Source of the DNA: an uncultured Flavobacteriaceae bacterium
GTDB taxonomy: Bacteria > Bacteroidota > Bacteroidia > Flavobacteriales > Flavobacteriaceae
Length of the DNA: 33,070 bases
Assembly (NCBI GenBank): GCA_937901915.1
Contig: CALGUD010000114.1
Span: 1-33,070, forward strand
Reading direction: 5' to 3'
Part shown: piece by piece, positions 1 through 9,271 of the stretch
Position numbering within the stretch: position 1 is the first letter of the stretch
Layout of the letters: the number at the start of each line of letters is the position of its first letter
Notes under the pieces: model-generated
The model's database searches: none
Seen by the model: the letters and a program-made list of their open reading frames with translations, nothing else
Told to the model about the DNA's origin: nothing
Made by a program: the position numbers and the translations under genes

Positions 1-39
1 GTACTGTGACTGGAGTTCAGACGTGTGCTCTTCCGATCT
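1..39. other. Illumina TruSeq adapter (sequencing artefact)
   Basis: Bases 6-39 match the 34-nt TruSeq index-adapter sequence. Read on the minus strand it begins AGATCGGAAGAGC and ends CCAGTCAC. Bases 1-5 fall where the sample index begins. This is library sequence left on a contig end and is not part of the genome. The genomic sequence starts at about base 40. Confidence 0.97.
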
Positions 40-1293
40 GATAGATTTTTCAGGTTCAATAACATTATGAGCACCCCAAAATTCCGGATCCGAAAAACCT
101 GAAGCCTCATCACTTATTACTACAGATGGACGTAGTTGTAATTTGGGTCTTAAATTTTCTAGGTTTTCATTTTTTTCCCAGTCTGTAACAGCCATTTCAC
201 TAGTTACAGTATACACAGTATTAAATATTTTTTTTCTGTCATTAATTTTAAATGTCAAAGTCACTGTACTGTATCCATAATACCATTTACCATCTTTTTC
301 CCTGTAATCAACTTTGTAGGCTGCTTCAGTTGGGTATACTTTTATGCCATTTGGACGCTTTCTAACAAATAGTTCGCTAGCCAGTTCCTCATTTTCTACA
401 TTCAAATCATAAGAAGCGCTTACCAATGCCAGATTATTCGAATCGATAAATAGCTTTCCATAATAGCGAGGTTCAACTATGTTTGGTAATGGCTTAAAAT
501 TGACTACGTATACATGTTTATTGTTTATAACTGTAGATTGATCAATGCTAAATGAATAATCGTTGATCAAGTCTGCCGAAAACATATATTCAGGGTATTT
601 CATTAAATCTCCATACAGAGGGTTAAATGGTCCACCCTGCAGTTTTACGGCCACCGTATCAAGTCTCTTGTAATCTGTGCTTTTCCTGGATTTGTACATT
701 TCTATGTCATCCTTTTGAAAAGAGGAATAAGGTTTTTTATACAAACTTACTACTGCTTCTGCTAATGATACATTTCGGTTACGTCTTTTAATGGTTTCCC
801 TGTAAAAAGCAGTCATCAACAGATGGTCATCTACATTGTTCTCACCTTTGCGTTTTAATGTTTTTTTTACTAATTCTGCAGCATCTTTCGGAACTTCGAT
901 ATCTACTTCTGATAATTCAATAACGGAAGGACGTAACTCAATATGAGAACTTTCATGTTTTAATTCACTTAAAGGAACATTTACAGTAATATACCCTAAT
1001 GAGCTTATAGTTATACCATTATTAATATTATCTACAGGAACTTTAAGCGAAAATTCACCTTCCGAATTTGTAATGGTACTAATATTGGTGTTGTTTACAG
1101 TTAAAATCGCTGATGTGATAGGTTTATTGCTTTCACTATCAACAACGTCCCCTTTATATTGAATATAATCCTGGGAATTTTCCTGAAAAAAAGCATGAGT
1201 GGACTGATTAATCCCTACAACTAGTAGTAAAAACAATATAATTGTTGGATATTTTTTTTGGGGGTTAAAAGAATTAGTTTTCATGGGCTTCAT
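40..1293 (-). CDS. Carboxypeptidase-regulatory-like domain protein, C-terminus missing
   Basis: This is a minus-strand open frame of 418 codons with no genomic stop codon. It runs off the contig end and stays open into the adapter. The N-terminus has a hydrophobic signal segment at about residues 16-35. It is followed by a beta-rich domain with the pattern GDVVDSESNKPITSA, then NSEGEF, then SLGY, which is typical of the CarboxypepD_reg-like (PF13715) domain found in many Bacteroidota surface proteins. The remainder, with a VSLAEAVVSLYKKPY segment and many beta-strand-like stretches, resembles the larger family of such proteins of unknown function. ATG codons lie at 1293 and 1284 in the same frame; I cannot decide between them. 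It is probably exported to the periplasm or outer membrane. The specific role is unknown. Confidence 0.8.
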
Positions 1294-1525
1294 TTTTAAA
1301 TTTATTTTAATACTGTGTTAGCTTATATTAAAGTAGAAATTTAAAATATATAACCTTGTTCAAACTGCGACAAGTTTGCACAAAAAAATGAATTTCATCC
1401 TTCATATATAAACTACAACCTATACTGTTAGTTTAATATAATCATACTTAGTTTAGTATCAGTGAATTAAAATACAATTTTTTTTGAAGAATTTTATTGT
1501 TTTTTTAATATATTTTTAGTAAAGA
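1294..1525. other. AT-rich spacer
   Basis: This spacer separates two minus-strand genes. It is very AT-rich and contains no open frame of note. The only structure I see is the inverted repeat CAAACT (1361-1366) and AGTTTG (1373-1378) with a 6-base loop, about 70 bases upstream of the gene starting at 1293. It could be an operator, but the support is weak. Confidence 0.4.
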
Positions 1526-2140
1526 TCAGAGATGATACTTAGAATACGCTTCCTTATATTCCCGGTCTGTATCGAGATCAAGGTTATTTTGATCAAGGTT
1601 GATACTTAAAACAGGTGATGAGTTTAGGATGTTCCTGGCGCCAAAATCCTGATCCAACTGTGAAAGATCCTTAAAATAAGACTTTGGAAAAATAGCGGGC
1701 ACACCGTTTTTACTACCATATTGAACTGCTGTTATACAATTATGTTTATCCTTCTTAAATCCTTCAATTAATATGTTTAAGTGAGAAGAATTAATAAGAG
1801 GCTGATCAGAAAGCGTAATCATGAAGCCATCAACTGGTATGTTTTTACTTAAAATATTTTTTACTGCAACTGAAATAGATGTTCCCATTCCCGTTTCCCA
1901 ACTTTCATTTCTTATAATGGTAACTGGAAAATTCTCTATTTTCTTTTTTATTTCCTCATAATGAGCCCCTAATACTACATAGACTTGGTTTGTTTCAGAA
2001 TTTAATGCTTGTTCTATAGCGTGGCCTGTAAGTGTAGAATTTCCCCAAGGCAATAACTGCTTTATCGCTCCCATTCTATGGGAAGAACCCGCTGCAAGAA
2101 TGATTGTTATGATGTTTGGTTTACTATGAGCCTTTACCAT
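1526..2140 (-). CDS. MobA/MocA-like nucleotidyltransferase
   Basis: This 204-residue protein has the NTP-transferase signature LAAGSSHRMG at residues 15-24, followed by K27 and LLP. A TLSDQP segment is typical of the metal-binding aspartate in this fold. Members of this group (MocA, MobA, CTP- or GTP-dependent) attach a nucleotide to molybdopterin to finish the cofactor of molybdenum hydroxylases. It is the last gene of the minus-strand molybdenum operon, and its start overlaps the end of the XdhC-like gene by 7 nt, which implies translational coupling. Cytidylyl transfer (MocA) is the likelier activity because xanthine-oxidase-family enzymes often use MCD, but the sequence alone does not prove this. 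Confidence 0.85.
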   Translation of the reverse strand: MVKAHSKPNIITIILAAGSSHRMGAIKQLLPWGNSTLTGHAIEQALNSETNQVYVVLGAHYEEIKKKIENFPVTIIRNESWETGMGTSISVAVKNILSKNIPVDGFMITLSDQPLINSSHLNILIEGFKKDKHNCITAVQYGSKNGVPAIFPKSYFKDLSQLDQDFGARNILNSSPVLSINLDQNNLDLDTDREYKEAYSKYHL

Positions 2141-3174
2141 TTTACCTCGCTGTGGATATTACCGGCTTTATTTTTAAGTGATGCAGGGTTTTTAATTCTC
2201 ACAAACGACAAAATTTCAGATAAAATTGAAATTGCTATTTCCTGGGGTGTTTCTGCTCCTATGTTTAGTCCGGCGGGACCATGGATCAATTCAAAAAAAG
2301 TATCTTCTGCTTCGGGATAATGCTCCAGAAAAGCCTGCAATAGTTTCTCTCTCCTTTTTGAAGGACCTAATAGTCCTATATAAGCCGGTTTGGCTTCTTT
2401 AAGGGAAATAAGAAACTTCAGGTCATTTACAAAATTATGTGTCATTAAAACTATCGCTGTTTGTGAGTCAATGTTATTGATATTTATTTCACCTGCAGCT
2501 GTGTTAATGAGTTCATGTGCTCCGGGAAAGTTCTCTATTACTTTAGATTCGGAAACAGGTGCAACAATTGTTATTTCCCAACCCAAAAGAGCTGCCATAG
2601 CACATAACTGAACAGCATCATGCTCTGCTCCGATAATAATGAGCTTAAAGCAGGGGTTCATTTTCTGTTTAAAAATCTTAATACTCTTATCATTAAGGGA
2701 TTCGTTATATTTAAAACCACCAAGAAAAGGTATCCGGGAATCATTATTAAATTGAATTGTTGATCCGAATAAAACTGACGTTTCTGTTTTCTTTGAGTAA
2801 TAGGATTGTATCGTAAAATCATTACGTTTTTGAAGACATTCAGTAAAAGCTTTCACAAAATGCCGGTGAGGGTCAAAAGGTTCAATTAAAATGTACAGCA
2901 CACCTTCACATCCTAACCTGTACCGACCGTCATATTGCATCACTTTTGCAACACCGGTATTAAAAACTGAGTCAGCTTGCCTCCAAATTTCCTTTTCTAC
3001 ACAGCCACCACTTACTGCACCCGTCATTTTTCCGGATTCATCAATAAGCATTCGTACACCAGGCCTTCGGTAGGACGAACCGTCCAGGGCAACTACAGTA
3101 GCTAATACAGACTTTTTTTTGTTCTTTTTCGAGACCAGATAAGCCTGAACAATTTTTTTTAATTCATGGGTCAT
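2134..3174 (-). CDS. XdhC/CoxI-family molybdenum cofactor maturation protein
   Basis: This 346-residue protein has the XdhC/CoxI N-terminal signature: GSSYRRPGVRMLI near residues 32-44, then SGGCVEKEIW with the Gly-Gly-Cys at 56-58. A C-terminal Rossmann-like domain includes LIIIGAEHDAVQLCAMAALLGW and the family's TYIGLLG-like segment (here AYIGLLGPSKRREKLL). XdhC proteins bind molybdenum cofactor and help its sulfuration and insertion into xanthine dehydrogenase-type enzymes. The gene lies 46 nt downstream of the molybdopterin subunit and overlaps the nucleotidyltransferase gene. Its most likely role is maturation of the enzyme encoded just upstream. Confidence 0.9.
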   Translation of the reverse strand: MTHELKKIVQAYLVSKKNKKKSVLATVVALDGSSYRRPGVRMLIDESGKMTGAVSGGCVEKEIWRQADSVFNTGVAKVMQYDGRYRLGCEGVLYILIEPFDPHRHFVKAFTECLQKRNDFTIQSYYSKKTETSVLFGSTIQFNNDSRIPFLGGFKYNESLNDKSIKIFKQKMNPCFKLIIIGAEHDAVQLCAMAALLGWEITIVAPVSESKVIENFPGAHELINTAAGEININNIDSQTAIVLMTHNFVNDLKFLISLKEAKPAYIGLLGPSKRREKLLQAFLEHYPEAEDTFFELIHGPAGLNIGAETPQEIAISILSEILSFVRIKNPASLKNKAGNIHSEVKW

Positions 3175-3220
3175 AATAATTCTGAGAGGCTTAAAATAAT
3201 AACATATTTAATCATATTAA

Positions 3221-5377
3221 TTATCCAATAAGTTCTTCAGACTCCAACTCTTTAATAAAAGGTTGTTTCATAACTCTTTTGCCTGTAGCTGCTTTTATTG
3301 CATTTGCTACAGCCGCACCGGCAGGCGGTAAAGTTGGTTCGCCCAAACCAGTAGGGGCTATCGTGTTATTCACAAAATGTGTTTCTACTTGAGGGCTTTC
3401 ATTCATTCGGATGAGTCTGTAAGTGTCAAAATTAGCAGATGCCGGCATACCATCCTTAAATGAGAAATCACCATACATAGCATGTCCTATTCCATCAATT
3501 ACACCCCCTTCAATTTGATTCAATGCTCCGGAAAGATTTACAACTATTCCGCAATCAACAGCTACTGTAACTTTTTTAACCACTGGGAATCCGTTTTCAA
3601 TCACTACATCTGCAACTTCAGCAACGTGGCTGTTATGACAATAATAAGCTGAAAATCCCTGGTAAACACCATCTTCTTTTTTATTCCATCCGGATTTTTC
3701 GACGGCTAAGTTTATTACCCCTTCCATCCTTTCGGGTGAATATTGTATTCTTTCGTCGGTAGTTCCCTTTACATTTTGCAGAAGGTCTAATCTTAATTTT
3801 ATTGGGTCCATTTCCATAACTTCAGCCAGTTCATCAAAAAAACTTTGCTCTGCGTAGGCCAGAAAATTGGTGTACGGTGCGCGCCATGCCCCGGTAGTGA
3901 TATTGCTTTTATAATTTGCAGCATCAACCTGGTAATTTTCTACACACCCTGCAGGGAAAAAATTAGGAATTAATCCATACATATTAGAGTTTATGGATGC
4001 TTCTTTTAAATGGTATGCAATTAATTTACCATCCTTAACCCCTGCCTTGATCCTGTATTTAATTGCGGGTCTGTATATTCCGGCAGACATATCATCTTCC
4101 CGTGAAAAAACGAGTTTCACCGGTTTTTTAGCCAGATTTGATATTTCGGCCGCTTCAATCACATAATCTCCATACAATCTTCTGCCAAAGCCTCCTCCTA
4201 TCCTCGTCATTTCAAGAGAAACCTGGCTTAGATCCCTTTCAAGCATTTCAGCAACTTGCTTTGCCGTGCCTTCCGGGGTTTGGATAGGGCCTACAAGTTT
4301 TATTTCATTTTCTGTCACATTGGCAAAGAAATTCATGGGTTCCATGCAATTGTGTGGTAGAAAAGGTGACTCGTAGGTTTTCTCCAGGATTTTGTCAGCC
4401 GAAGCAAAAGCTTTATTCACATCGCCGTCTTTTCGCATTGTTTCAAAGGTATTACCGTCCAGGAGACCGGTTAATAATTTATTATGATCTTCTGTGCTTT
4501 CCAGGTTGTCATCATCGGTCCAGGTAGCTTTTAATGCTTTTTTTCCCTTCATTGCAGCCCATGTACTGGTTGCCAATACGGCAATTTTATCTCCAAATTT
4601 TATTACATCTATAACTCCTGCAACTGATTTTGCCTCACTGTCATCAAAAGATTCTAGTTTTTTTCCAAATGCCGGTGGCCTTAAGGCCGATGCATAAACC
4701 ATCCCTTCTTCTTTATAGTCTAACCCATAGAGGGGCTTTCCGGTAATTATATCGTCTATATCAACATTTACCGCATTTGTACCAATAATTTTAAAATTCT
4801 CAGGGTCTTTTAATGTTATATTTTCAGGAATTGGTAAAGAAGCAGCTTCTTTAACTACATCACCATATCCTAATTTATCTCCGTTTGCATTGGTAATGAC
4901 ACCTTCGCTCGTGGTGCATTCTGAAGCATTCACACCCCATTTTGTAGCAGCTGCGTTTACCAGCATTTGTCTGGCTGTAGCCCCGGTTTGTCTTAAAGGC
5001 TCCCATCCAAAGCGCAGAGATTGGCTACCTCCGGCAACCTGACGTTGAAAATTTTTGGTGTCGAGTGGAGCCTGCTCTACAAAGACATCCTTCCATGCTA
5101 CATCAAGTTCTTCAGCTATAAGCATAGGCATGGAAGTTTTTACTCCCTGCCCTATTTCGGGATTCGGCGAATATATGGTTACCTTTCCATTATCAGCTAT
5201 TTTAATAAATGCATTAAAATCATTAAAATTCAATTCGGAAACATCTGCAGGTGGTGTTGCTTTCGGTTTACATGCAGTAAAAAGATTAAACCCAATTAAT
5301 ATACCTCCGCTGGTTAAAGCAGAAGCTTTCAGAAATGACCTTCTATCAAAAGTTGTTGAAGTATTTTTAGTTGACAT
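3221..5377 (-). CDS. Molybdopterin-binding large subunit, xanthine oxidase family (IorB-like), Tat-exported
   Basis: This 718-residue protein resembles the isoquinoline 1-oxidoreductase beta subunit and periplasmic aldehyde dehydrogenases. It has a twin-arginine signal with R12-R13 in DRRSFLKAS, a hydrophobic stretch, and Cys36 in LFTAC, so a Tat lipoprotein is possible. The cofactor-binding motif GGGFGRR is at 394-400. Near the C-terminus LGEPTLPPAGA contains E680, which matches the catalytic glutamate of the family. It forms an enzyme with the 2Fe-2S subunit encoded 21 nt upstream. No FAD subunit is present, as expected for the two-subunit type. The substrate (an aldehyde or N-heterocycle) cannot be told from the sequence, and no cytochrome partner is visible in the window. 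Confidence 0.92.
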   Translation of the reverse strand: MSTKNTSTTFDRRSFLKASALTSGGILIGFNLFTACKPKATPPADVSELNFNDFNAFIKIADNGKVTIYSPNPEIGQGVKTSMPMLIAEELDVAWKDVFVEQAPLDTKNFQRQVAGGSQSLRFGWEPLRQTGATARQMLVNAAATKWGVNASECTTSEGVITNANGDKLGYGDVVKEAASLPIPENITLKDPENFKIIGTNAVNVDIDDIITGKPLYGLDYKEEGMVYASALRPPAFGKKLESFDDSEAKSVAGVIDVIKFGDKIAVLATSTWAAMKGKKALKATWTDDDNLESTEDHNKLLTGLLDGNTFETMRKDGDVNKAFASADKILEKTYESPFLPHNCMEPMNFFANVTENEIKLVGPIQTPEGTAKQVAEMLERDLSQVSLEMTRIGGGFGRRLYGDYVIEAAEISNLAKKPVKLVFSREDDMSAGIYRPAIKYRIKAGVKDGKLIAYHLKEASINSNMYGLIPNFFPAGCVENYQVDAANYKSNITTGAWRAPYTNFLAYAEQSFFDELAEVMEMDPIKLRLDLLQNVKGTTDERIQYSPERMEGVINLAVEKSGWNKKEDGVYQGFSAYYCHNSHVAEVADVVIENGFPVVKKVTVAVDCGIVVNLSGALNQIEGGVIDGIGHAMYGDFSFKDGMPASANFDTYRLIRMNESPQVETHFVNNTIAPTGLGEPTLPPAGAAVANAIKAATGKRVMKQPFIKELESEELIG

Positions 5378-5398
5378 TTTAAATTCTTTTTGGTTGGT

Positions 5399-5857
5399 TT
5401 AACTCATTTTTTCTGCCGCAACTGCTACAGCTTTCTGTATTCTGTTATAAGCAGCACATCTACAGATATTACCATTCATAGCACTTTTTATTTGTGTTTC
5501 AGAAGGATTGGAATTATCCTTAAGGAAAGCTGAAGCAGTCATTATTTGTCCTGCCTGACAATAACCGCACTGCGGCACATCTACTTCTTTCCATGCAATT
5601 TGTACCGGGTGTGAACCATCATCAGACAAGCCTTCAATTGTAGTTATTTTTCCTGAAACCTGAGAAACCTGTAACAGACAACTTCTTGTTGCTACCCCAT
5701 CCAAATGAATCGTACATGAACCACATTGCCCAATACCACATCCGTATTTTGTTCCTACCAGGTTTAAATGATCACGTAATACCCAAAGAATTGGTGTGTC
5801 TGCACTGACATCAACGGTATGGGATTTGCCATTGACCTTTAAGCTATAAGTTGGCAT
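5399..5857 (-). CDS. 2Fe-2S subunit of molybdenum hydroxylase (IorA/CoxS-like)
   Basis: This 152-residue ferredoxin-type subunit has all eight cluster cysteines: C40, C45, C48 and C60 for the plant-ferredoxin-type cluster, and C97, C100, C132 and C134 for the second cluster in the helical domain (CGYCQAGQ and ICRC). It passes electrons from the molybdenum site of the large subunit. It has no signal peptide, so it is probably co-exported with the Tat-signal-bearing partner. It is the first gene of the operon, and the length is normal for the family. Confidence 0.94.
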   Translation of the reverse strand: MPTYSLKVNGKSHTVDVSADTPILWVLRDHLNLVGTKYGCGIGQCGSCTIHLDGVATRSCLLQVSQVSGKITTIEGLSDDGSHPVQIAWKEVDVPQCGYCQAGQIMTASAFLKDNSNPSETQIKSAMNGNICRCAAYNRIQKAVAVAAEKMS

Positions 5858-6286
5858 AGTTTTTATATATTTTGGTTAAAATTTATAATTAATCAATGAA
5901 TTTAACGAAAAAATGCCTTTTCAAGGAAAATTTAACAAAGTTCAAACAAATAATTAACAATGTATACTACATAAGGTCTATATAACAATCTTAAACCGTA
6001 ATTACTTTACTGGATAAGCTTCTTTTTCAATAAATGAGGAAATATTAATCACCTATTTTTCAATTTATTAGGCTAAAACAGAGAAACAAAATACCAGAAT
6101 ACCTTTGTATTTTAACAAAAAAAGCAGATATTTGGACAGATTTGATTACACCTAAACTACTACACATAGGTTTCTTTTTTTATAATGGATATATTCTTAT
6201 AAAATCAGATTCAAAAGCCAAAGTATTGATTTCGTCAGTAACTTAAAATTGTATTTAATATTAATCTAAATAAATCACTAACACCA
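5858..6286. other. Divergent intergenic region
   Basis: This 429-bp AT-rich region separates the molybdenum operon (minus) from the OmpA-type gene (plus). It must carry both promoters. I see one good -7 box on the plus strand (6100-6107) and nothing convincing on the minus strand. No open frame, tRNA-like fold or repeat was noticed. Confidence 0.5.
6100..6107 (+). promoter_or_regulatory. Candidate Bacteroidota -7 box for the OmpA-type gene
   Basis: TACCTTTG fits the Bacteroidota TAnnTTTG consensus. No TTTG or TTG lies at the usual distance upstream, so the call rests on the -7 box alone. The implied 5' leader would be about 170 nt. Confidence 0.35.
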
Positions 6287-7123
6287 ATGAGAAAAATCAT
6301 TTCATTATTAGTACTCTCTTCTGTGCTTTTAGCATCATGCGTTTCCAAGAAGAAATATGTTGAATTGGAACAACAGCATGGAGAAACAGTAAGTACCTTA
6401 CAGAAAACTAAGGTTGAAAAAGAAGAGTTAGAAGCAAAATTTGCTAAAATTGAAGCAAGGGCTGCTGAATACAATGCCAAAATTAATTCATTGACTGAAG
6501 AAAATGACGCTAAATTAGATGTTATTGGAGGTCGTGCTGTAATGTCTAATGAAAGTAAGAGAAAAATGAGAGAAACTTTAGCAAAGGTTGATCCTAATGA
6601 TTTAGCCGGGGCTACCTCTCTTGAAGATTCTATAAATCTTGCCGTTTCTTATAACTTAAAAAGGTCAGTTTCTGAAAATAACATTGGAAATGATGATGAC
6701 ATTGATATTAATGTAGAACAAACTGTTGTTATGATCTCCATTTCTGATAAAATGTTGTTCAATTCAGGAAGCTATGTTGTAAGCAGTAAAGCAAGCAAAA
6801 TTCTTCAGCAGTTAGCCGATGTTATCAATTCTGAACCAAGTATTGAGGTGCTTATTGAAGGTCATACTGACTCCAGAACAATCAACACTGAATGTTTACA
6901 GGATAATTGGGATCTAAGTGTTAAAAGAGCAACTTCAATTGCTAGGATATTACAAAGTAAGTACAAAGTTGACCCTGCTAAATTAATAGCAGCAGGAAGA
7001 AGTAGTTATGTGCCACTTGCAGATAATAATACTGCTGATAACAGGGCTATAAACAGACGTACAAAAATTGTAATTTTACCAAATATTGATAAGTTTTTTG
7101 CTTTAATGGCATCTAATGATTAA
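6287..7123 (+). CDS. OmpA-family peptidoglycan-associated lipoprotein
   Basis: This 278-residue protein has a signal peptide ending in the lipobox LLASC, so Cys18 would be lipidated. Residues from about 22 to 75 are rich in Lys and Glu with heptad-like spacing and are probably coiled coil. The C-terminal half is an OmpA/MotB domain, with IEGHTDSR, LSVKRATSIARIL, AAGRSS and NRAINRRTKIVI covering the usual peptidoglycan-binding positions. It is expected to be anchored in the outer membrane and to bind peptidoglycan non-covalently. It is transcribed alone and followed by a strong terminator. Confidence 0.93.
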   Translation: MRKIISLLVLSSVLLASCVSKKKYVELEQQHGETVSTLQKTKVEKEELEAKFAKIEARAAEYNAKINSLTEENDAKLDVIGGRAVMSNESKRKMRETLAKVDPNDLAGATSLEDSINLAVSYNLKRSVSENNIGNDDDIDINVEQTVVMISISDKMLFNSGSYVVSSKASKILQQLADVINSEPSIEVLIEGHTDSRTINTECLQDNWDLSVKRATSIARILQSKYKVDPAKLIAAGRSSYVPLADNNTADNRAINRRTKIVILPNIDKFFALMASND

Positions 7124-7171
7124 TATTAATTAAGCTTACCATAAACTCAACTAACTAACCAATTTTTTCAT

Positions 7172-7207
7172 ATAACCCTGAAGTTTTGCTTCGGGGTTAT
7201 ATTTTTT
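7172..7207 (+). terminator. Rho-independent terminator after the OmpA-type gene
   Basis: A 12-bp stem (ATAACCCTGAAG at 7172-7183 with CTTCGGGGTTAT at 7189-7200, one G-T pair) closes a 5-base loop. It is followed by a six-T run at 7202-7207, 49 nt after the stop codon. Confidence 0.92.
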
Positions 7208-7359
7208 AACTAAATAAGAAATTATCAATTGTAATATTTTAAAATCACTTTTAATCGACAGAAAAGAATTTAACATTTTCAATTCCTTTAAACTGTTTAT
7301 AGAAAGTCACATTTATCAATACCTTCGGCAAAGACATCTTTCTCTCGGGTTAGAAAAAA

Positions 7360-7629
7360 TTAAGTATTATAATAATAGTATTTTCTAATGCTTTTTCGAA
7401 CATAAAAAAACCTAATAAGCCCAATACCCATTAATATAGGCGATATAACCAGGAAAAAGTAACCAAGGGTTTTTATCTCTGCCAGAATATCTAATTTGAG
7501 AATGGCTATAGCCGAACTTAATATAACAATAAAAGTCCTGAAATAAGCCAGAAATGTCCTTTCGTTGGCTAATCTGGTTCTGTCTATGGCCAACATATCC
7601 CTTAATATGAGATCATTTTTTTTCATCAT
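7360..7629 (-). CDS. DUF202 (YidH-type) membrane protein
   Basis: This 89-residue protein has the DUF202 signature LANERTFLAYFRT followed by two membrane segments (about residues 31-48 and 57-76) and a basic C-terminus. The family is of unknown function. The gene starts 8 nt after the antiporter gene and is probably cotranscribed with it. The same order could mean a helper role in ion transport, but that is inference. Confidence 0.88.
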   Translation of the reverse strand: MMKKNDLILRDMLAIDRTRLANERTFLAYFRTFIVILSSAIAILKLDILAEIKTLGYFFLVISPILMGIGLIRFFYVRKSIRKYYYYNT

Positions 7630-7637
7630 GATTTTAT

Positions 7638-8951
7638 TTAATCTGTTTTATCTTCATCAACTTCAATAGGTAGTATTTCTAAACCCGGATTTTCCAGTTT
7701 GGTATATACAATAGAAGAATCTTCTATTTCTAAAGCAATTTCTTCATTAAGTAAATCTTCTGATTTTTTTTCTTTGTTACTTTTTATCATTCCCCAGGTC
7801 ATTACCAAACTGGTAGAGATAATAATATACAGTAATATTCCCATTTCGAAACCAATTACTTCTGCCTCTGCGGGAATTGCATAAAACAAGAGAACTGTGA
7901 TTAATCCTCGTGGTGCAATGAATAGTTGAGGATTGATATCTTTACCAATAAAGAGACGTAACAACCCAAATCTGATAATATATATTGAAAAAATAATTAA
8001 TAAGCTTATTAAGGCCACCTTAAAGTTATACAATGAAGAAAGGGTTATTGTTATTCCAAAAATCACAAAAAACAAGGTCCTGACTACAAAGGCTGTTTCT
8101 GCGGTAATAACATGTAATTCATGATGTATACTCTTTGCTTTATCAAAATGCAACATACCTCCTAGTTTTCCCCGGAAAAACAGCTTCATGTTCGTGATGA
8201 CCAATCCAAAAATTAAAATAATAATTAGCGATGATAGGTGAAGTTTTTTACCCAGGGCATACAGCAATAACAGTACTGCAATCAATAGGAAAAGCTTTAC
8301 CTGACTTTTAATTCTTTGAAAAATGAGTATAATTCCATAACTGGCAACCAATGAAATTATTACAGTTATCCCGAGATTACCTATAAAACCAACTACCCCG
8401 GTATCTTCTGCAGGGTTTAACCCATCGGTTAAAAAATAAAACATCATAATCCCCAGTATGTCCGAAAAAGTACTTTCATAAATATGAAATTCTTTTTTAT
8501 TTGGTGATAAACCCGTGACGCTTGGAATAATAATTGCGCTTGACAAAATTGATAGAGGTGTTGCATATAACCATGCTGATTGCATAGTCATATCAGGAAT
8601 AAAGGATTTTAATATAAGTGCTGCGATCCATGCCGAAGCAATAAGACCTATTAATGCTACCCCAAAAGATTTTAAAATTGGAATAAGTTTTTCCCGTTTA
8701 AGTTCTAATTCTAAAGCAGCTTCGAACACAATCATTATCAATCCAAAAATGCCCAATACTTCAAGTATGGGAAAAAAATCTACATTTATACTGCCAAATA
8801 TCTTTAATATATATTGAAAAAAAATACCGAGAACTATTAACATTAATACGGCAGGAATTTTTGTTTTTTTAGAAAGTCCGTTAAAAAGAAATGAAATAAT
8901 AATAGTAAGAGAAATACCTATAATCAGGTTATACGAAGTAAATATATCCAT
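7638..8951 (-). CDS. Cation:proton antiporter (CPA1-like)
   Basis: This 437-residue protein is almost entirely hydrophobic, with about 11-13 membrane helices, and ends in an acidic cytoplasmic tail of about 50 residues. Segments such as IMIVFEAALELELKREKL, SAIIIPSVTGLSPNKKEF and STFSDILGIMMFYF match the Na+(K+)/H+ exchanger domain, including the buried Asp region in FSDILG. It is expected to exchange sodium or potassium for protons across the inner membrane. The DUF202 gene follows directly. Ion specificity cannot be assigned from the sequence. Confidence 0.88.
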   Translation of the reverse strand: MDIFTSYNLIIGISLTIIISFLFNGLSKKTKIPAVLMLIVLGIFFQYILKIFGSINVDFFPILEVLGIFGLIMIVFEAALELELKREKLIPILKSFGVALIGLIASAWIAALILKSFIPDMTMQSAWLYATPLSILSSAIIIPSVTGLSPNKKEFHIYESTFSDILGIMMFYFLTDGLNPAEDTGVVGFIGNLGITVIISLVASYGIILIFQRIKSQVKLFLLIAVLLLLYALGKKLHLSSLIIILIFGLVITNMKLFFRGKLGGMLHFDKAKSIHHELHVITAETAFVVRTLFFVIFGITITLSSLYNFKVALISLLIIFSIYIIRFGLLRLFIGKDINPQLFIAPRGLITVLLFYAIPAEAEVIGFEMGILLYIIISTSLVMTWGMIKSNKEKKSEDLLNEEIALEIEDSSIVYTKLENPGLEILPIEVDEDKTD

Positions 8952-9271
8952 AAGCGGTTAGTTTTATTACCGAAAAGATAGTAAAATTTATTACTATGAA
9001 AAATGTAATAAAAACAAATACTTTATTTTATTAATAATTTATTAATAGCATTAACTCGTTCATCAATTTAAAAAAATCAAGGGATAGAAGAAATATTATT
9101 CTTTTATGATCTCATCTTTTTTATATGTGATCATCTGAAAAAATCTCGTTAGTCTGACAAATTTAATTGATTTAATCTACTTATATTTACCTCTTATTCC
9201 ACCCCCCTATTTTATCATTAACATAGTTTTGACATTGAAAACTTCAATAATACTGTAATTTTGCCGTTTCT
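8952..9271. other. Divergent intergenic region, antiporter / PBP1A
   Basis: This 320-bp AT-rich region has no open frame. It carries the PBP promoter at its right end. On the antiporter side the nearest -7-like sequence is a weak TATCTTTT on the minus strand near 8973-8980. Confidence 0.4.
9234..9263 (+). promoter_or_regulatory. Promoter of the PBP1A gene
   Basis: ATTG at 9234-9237, an 18-base gap and TAATTTTG at 9256-9263 fit the Bacteroidota promoter layout. The -7 box ends only 8 bases before the annotated ATG at 9272, so transcription would begin at or almost at the start codon. A second in-frame ATG at 9293 would leave a leader of about 20-25 nt. Confidence 0.6.

Noticed and set aside
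6150..6181. Possible terminator from ACCTA/TAGGT before a T-run
   Set aside because: The stem is only 5 bp with a 12-base loop, and no gene ends on the plus strand just upstream.
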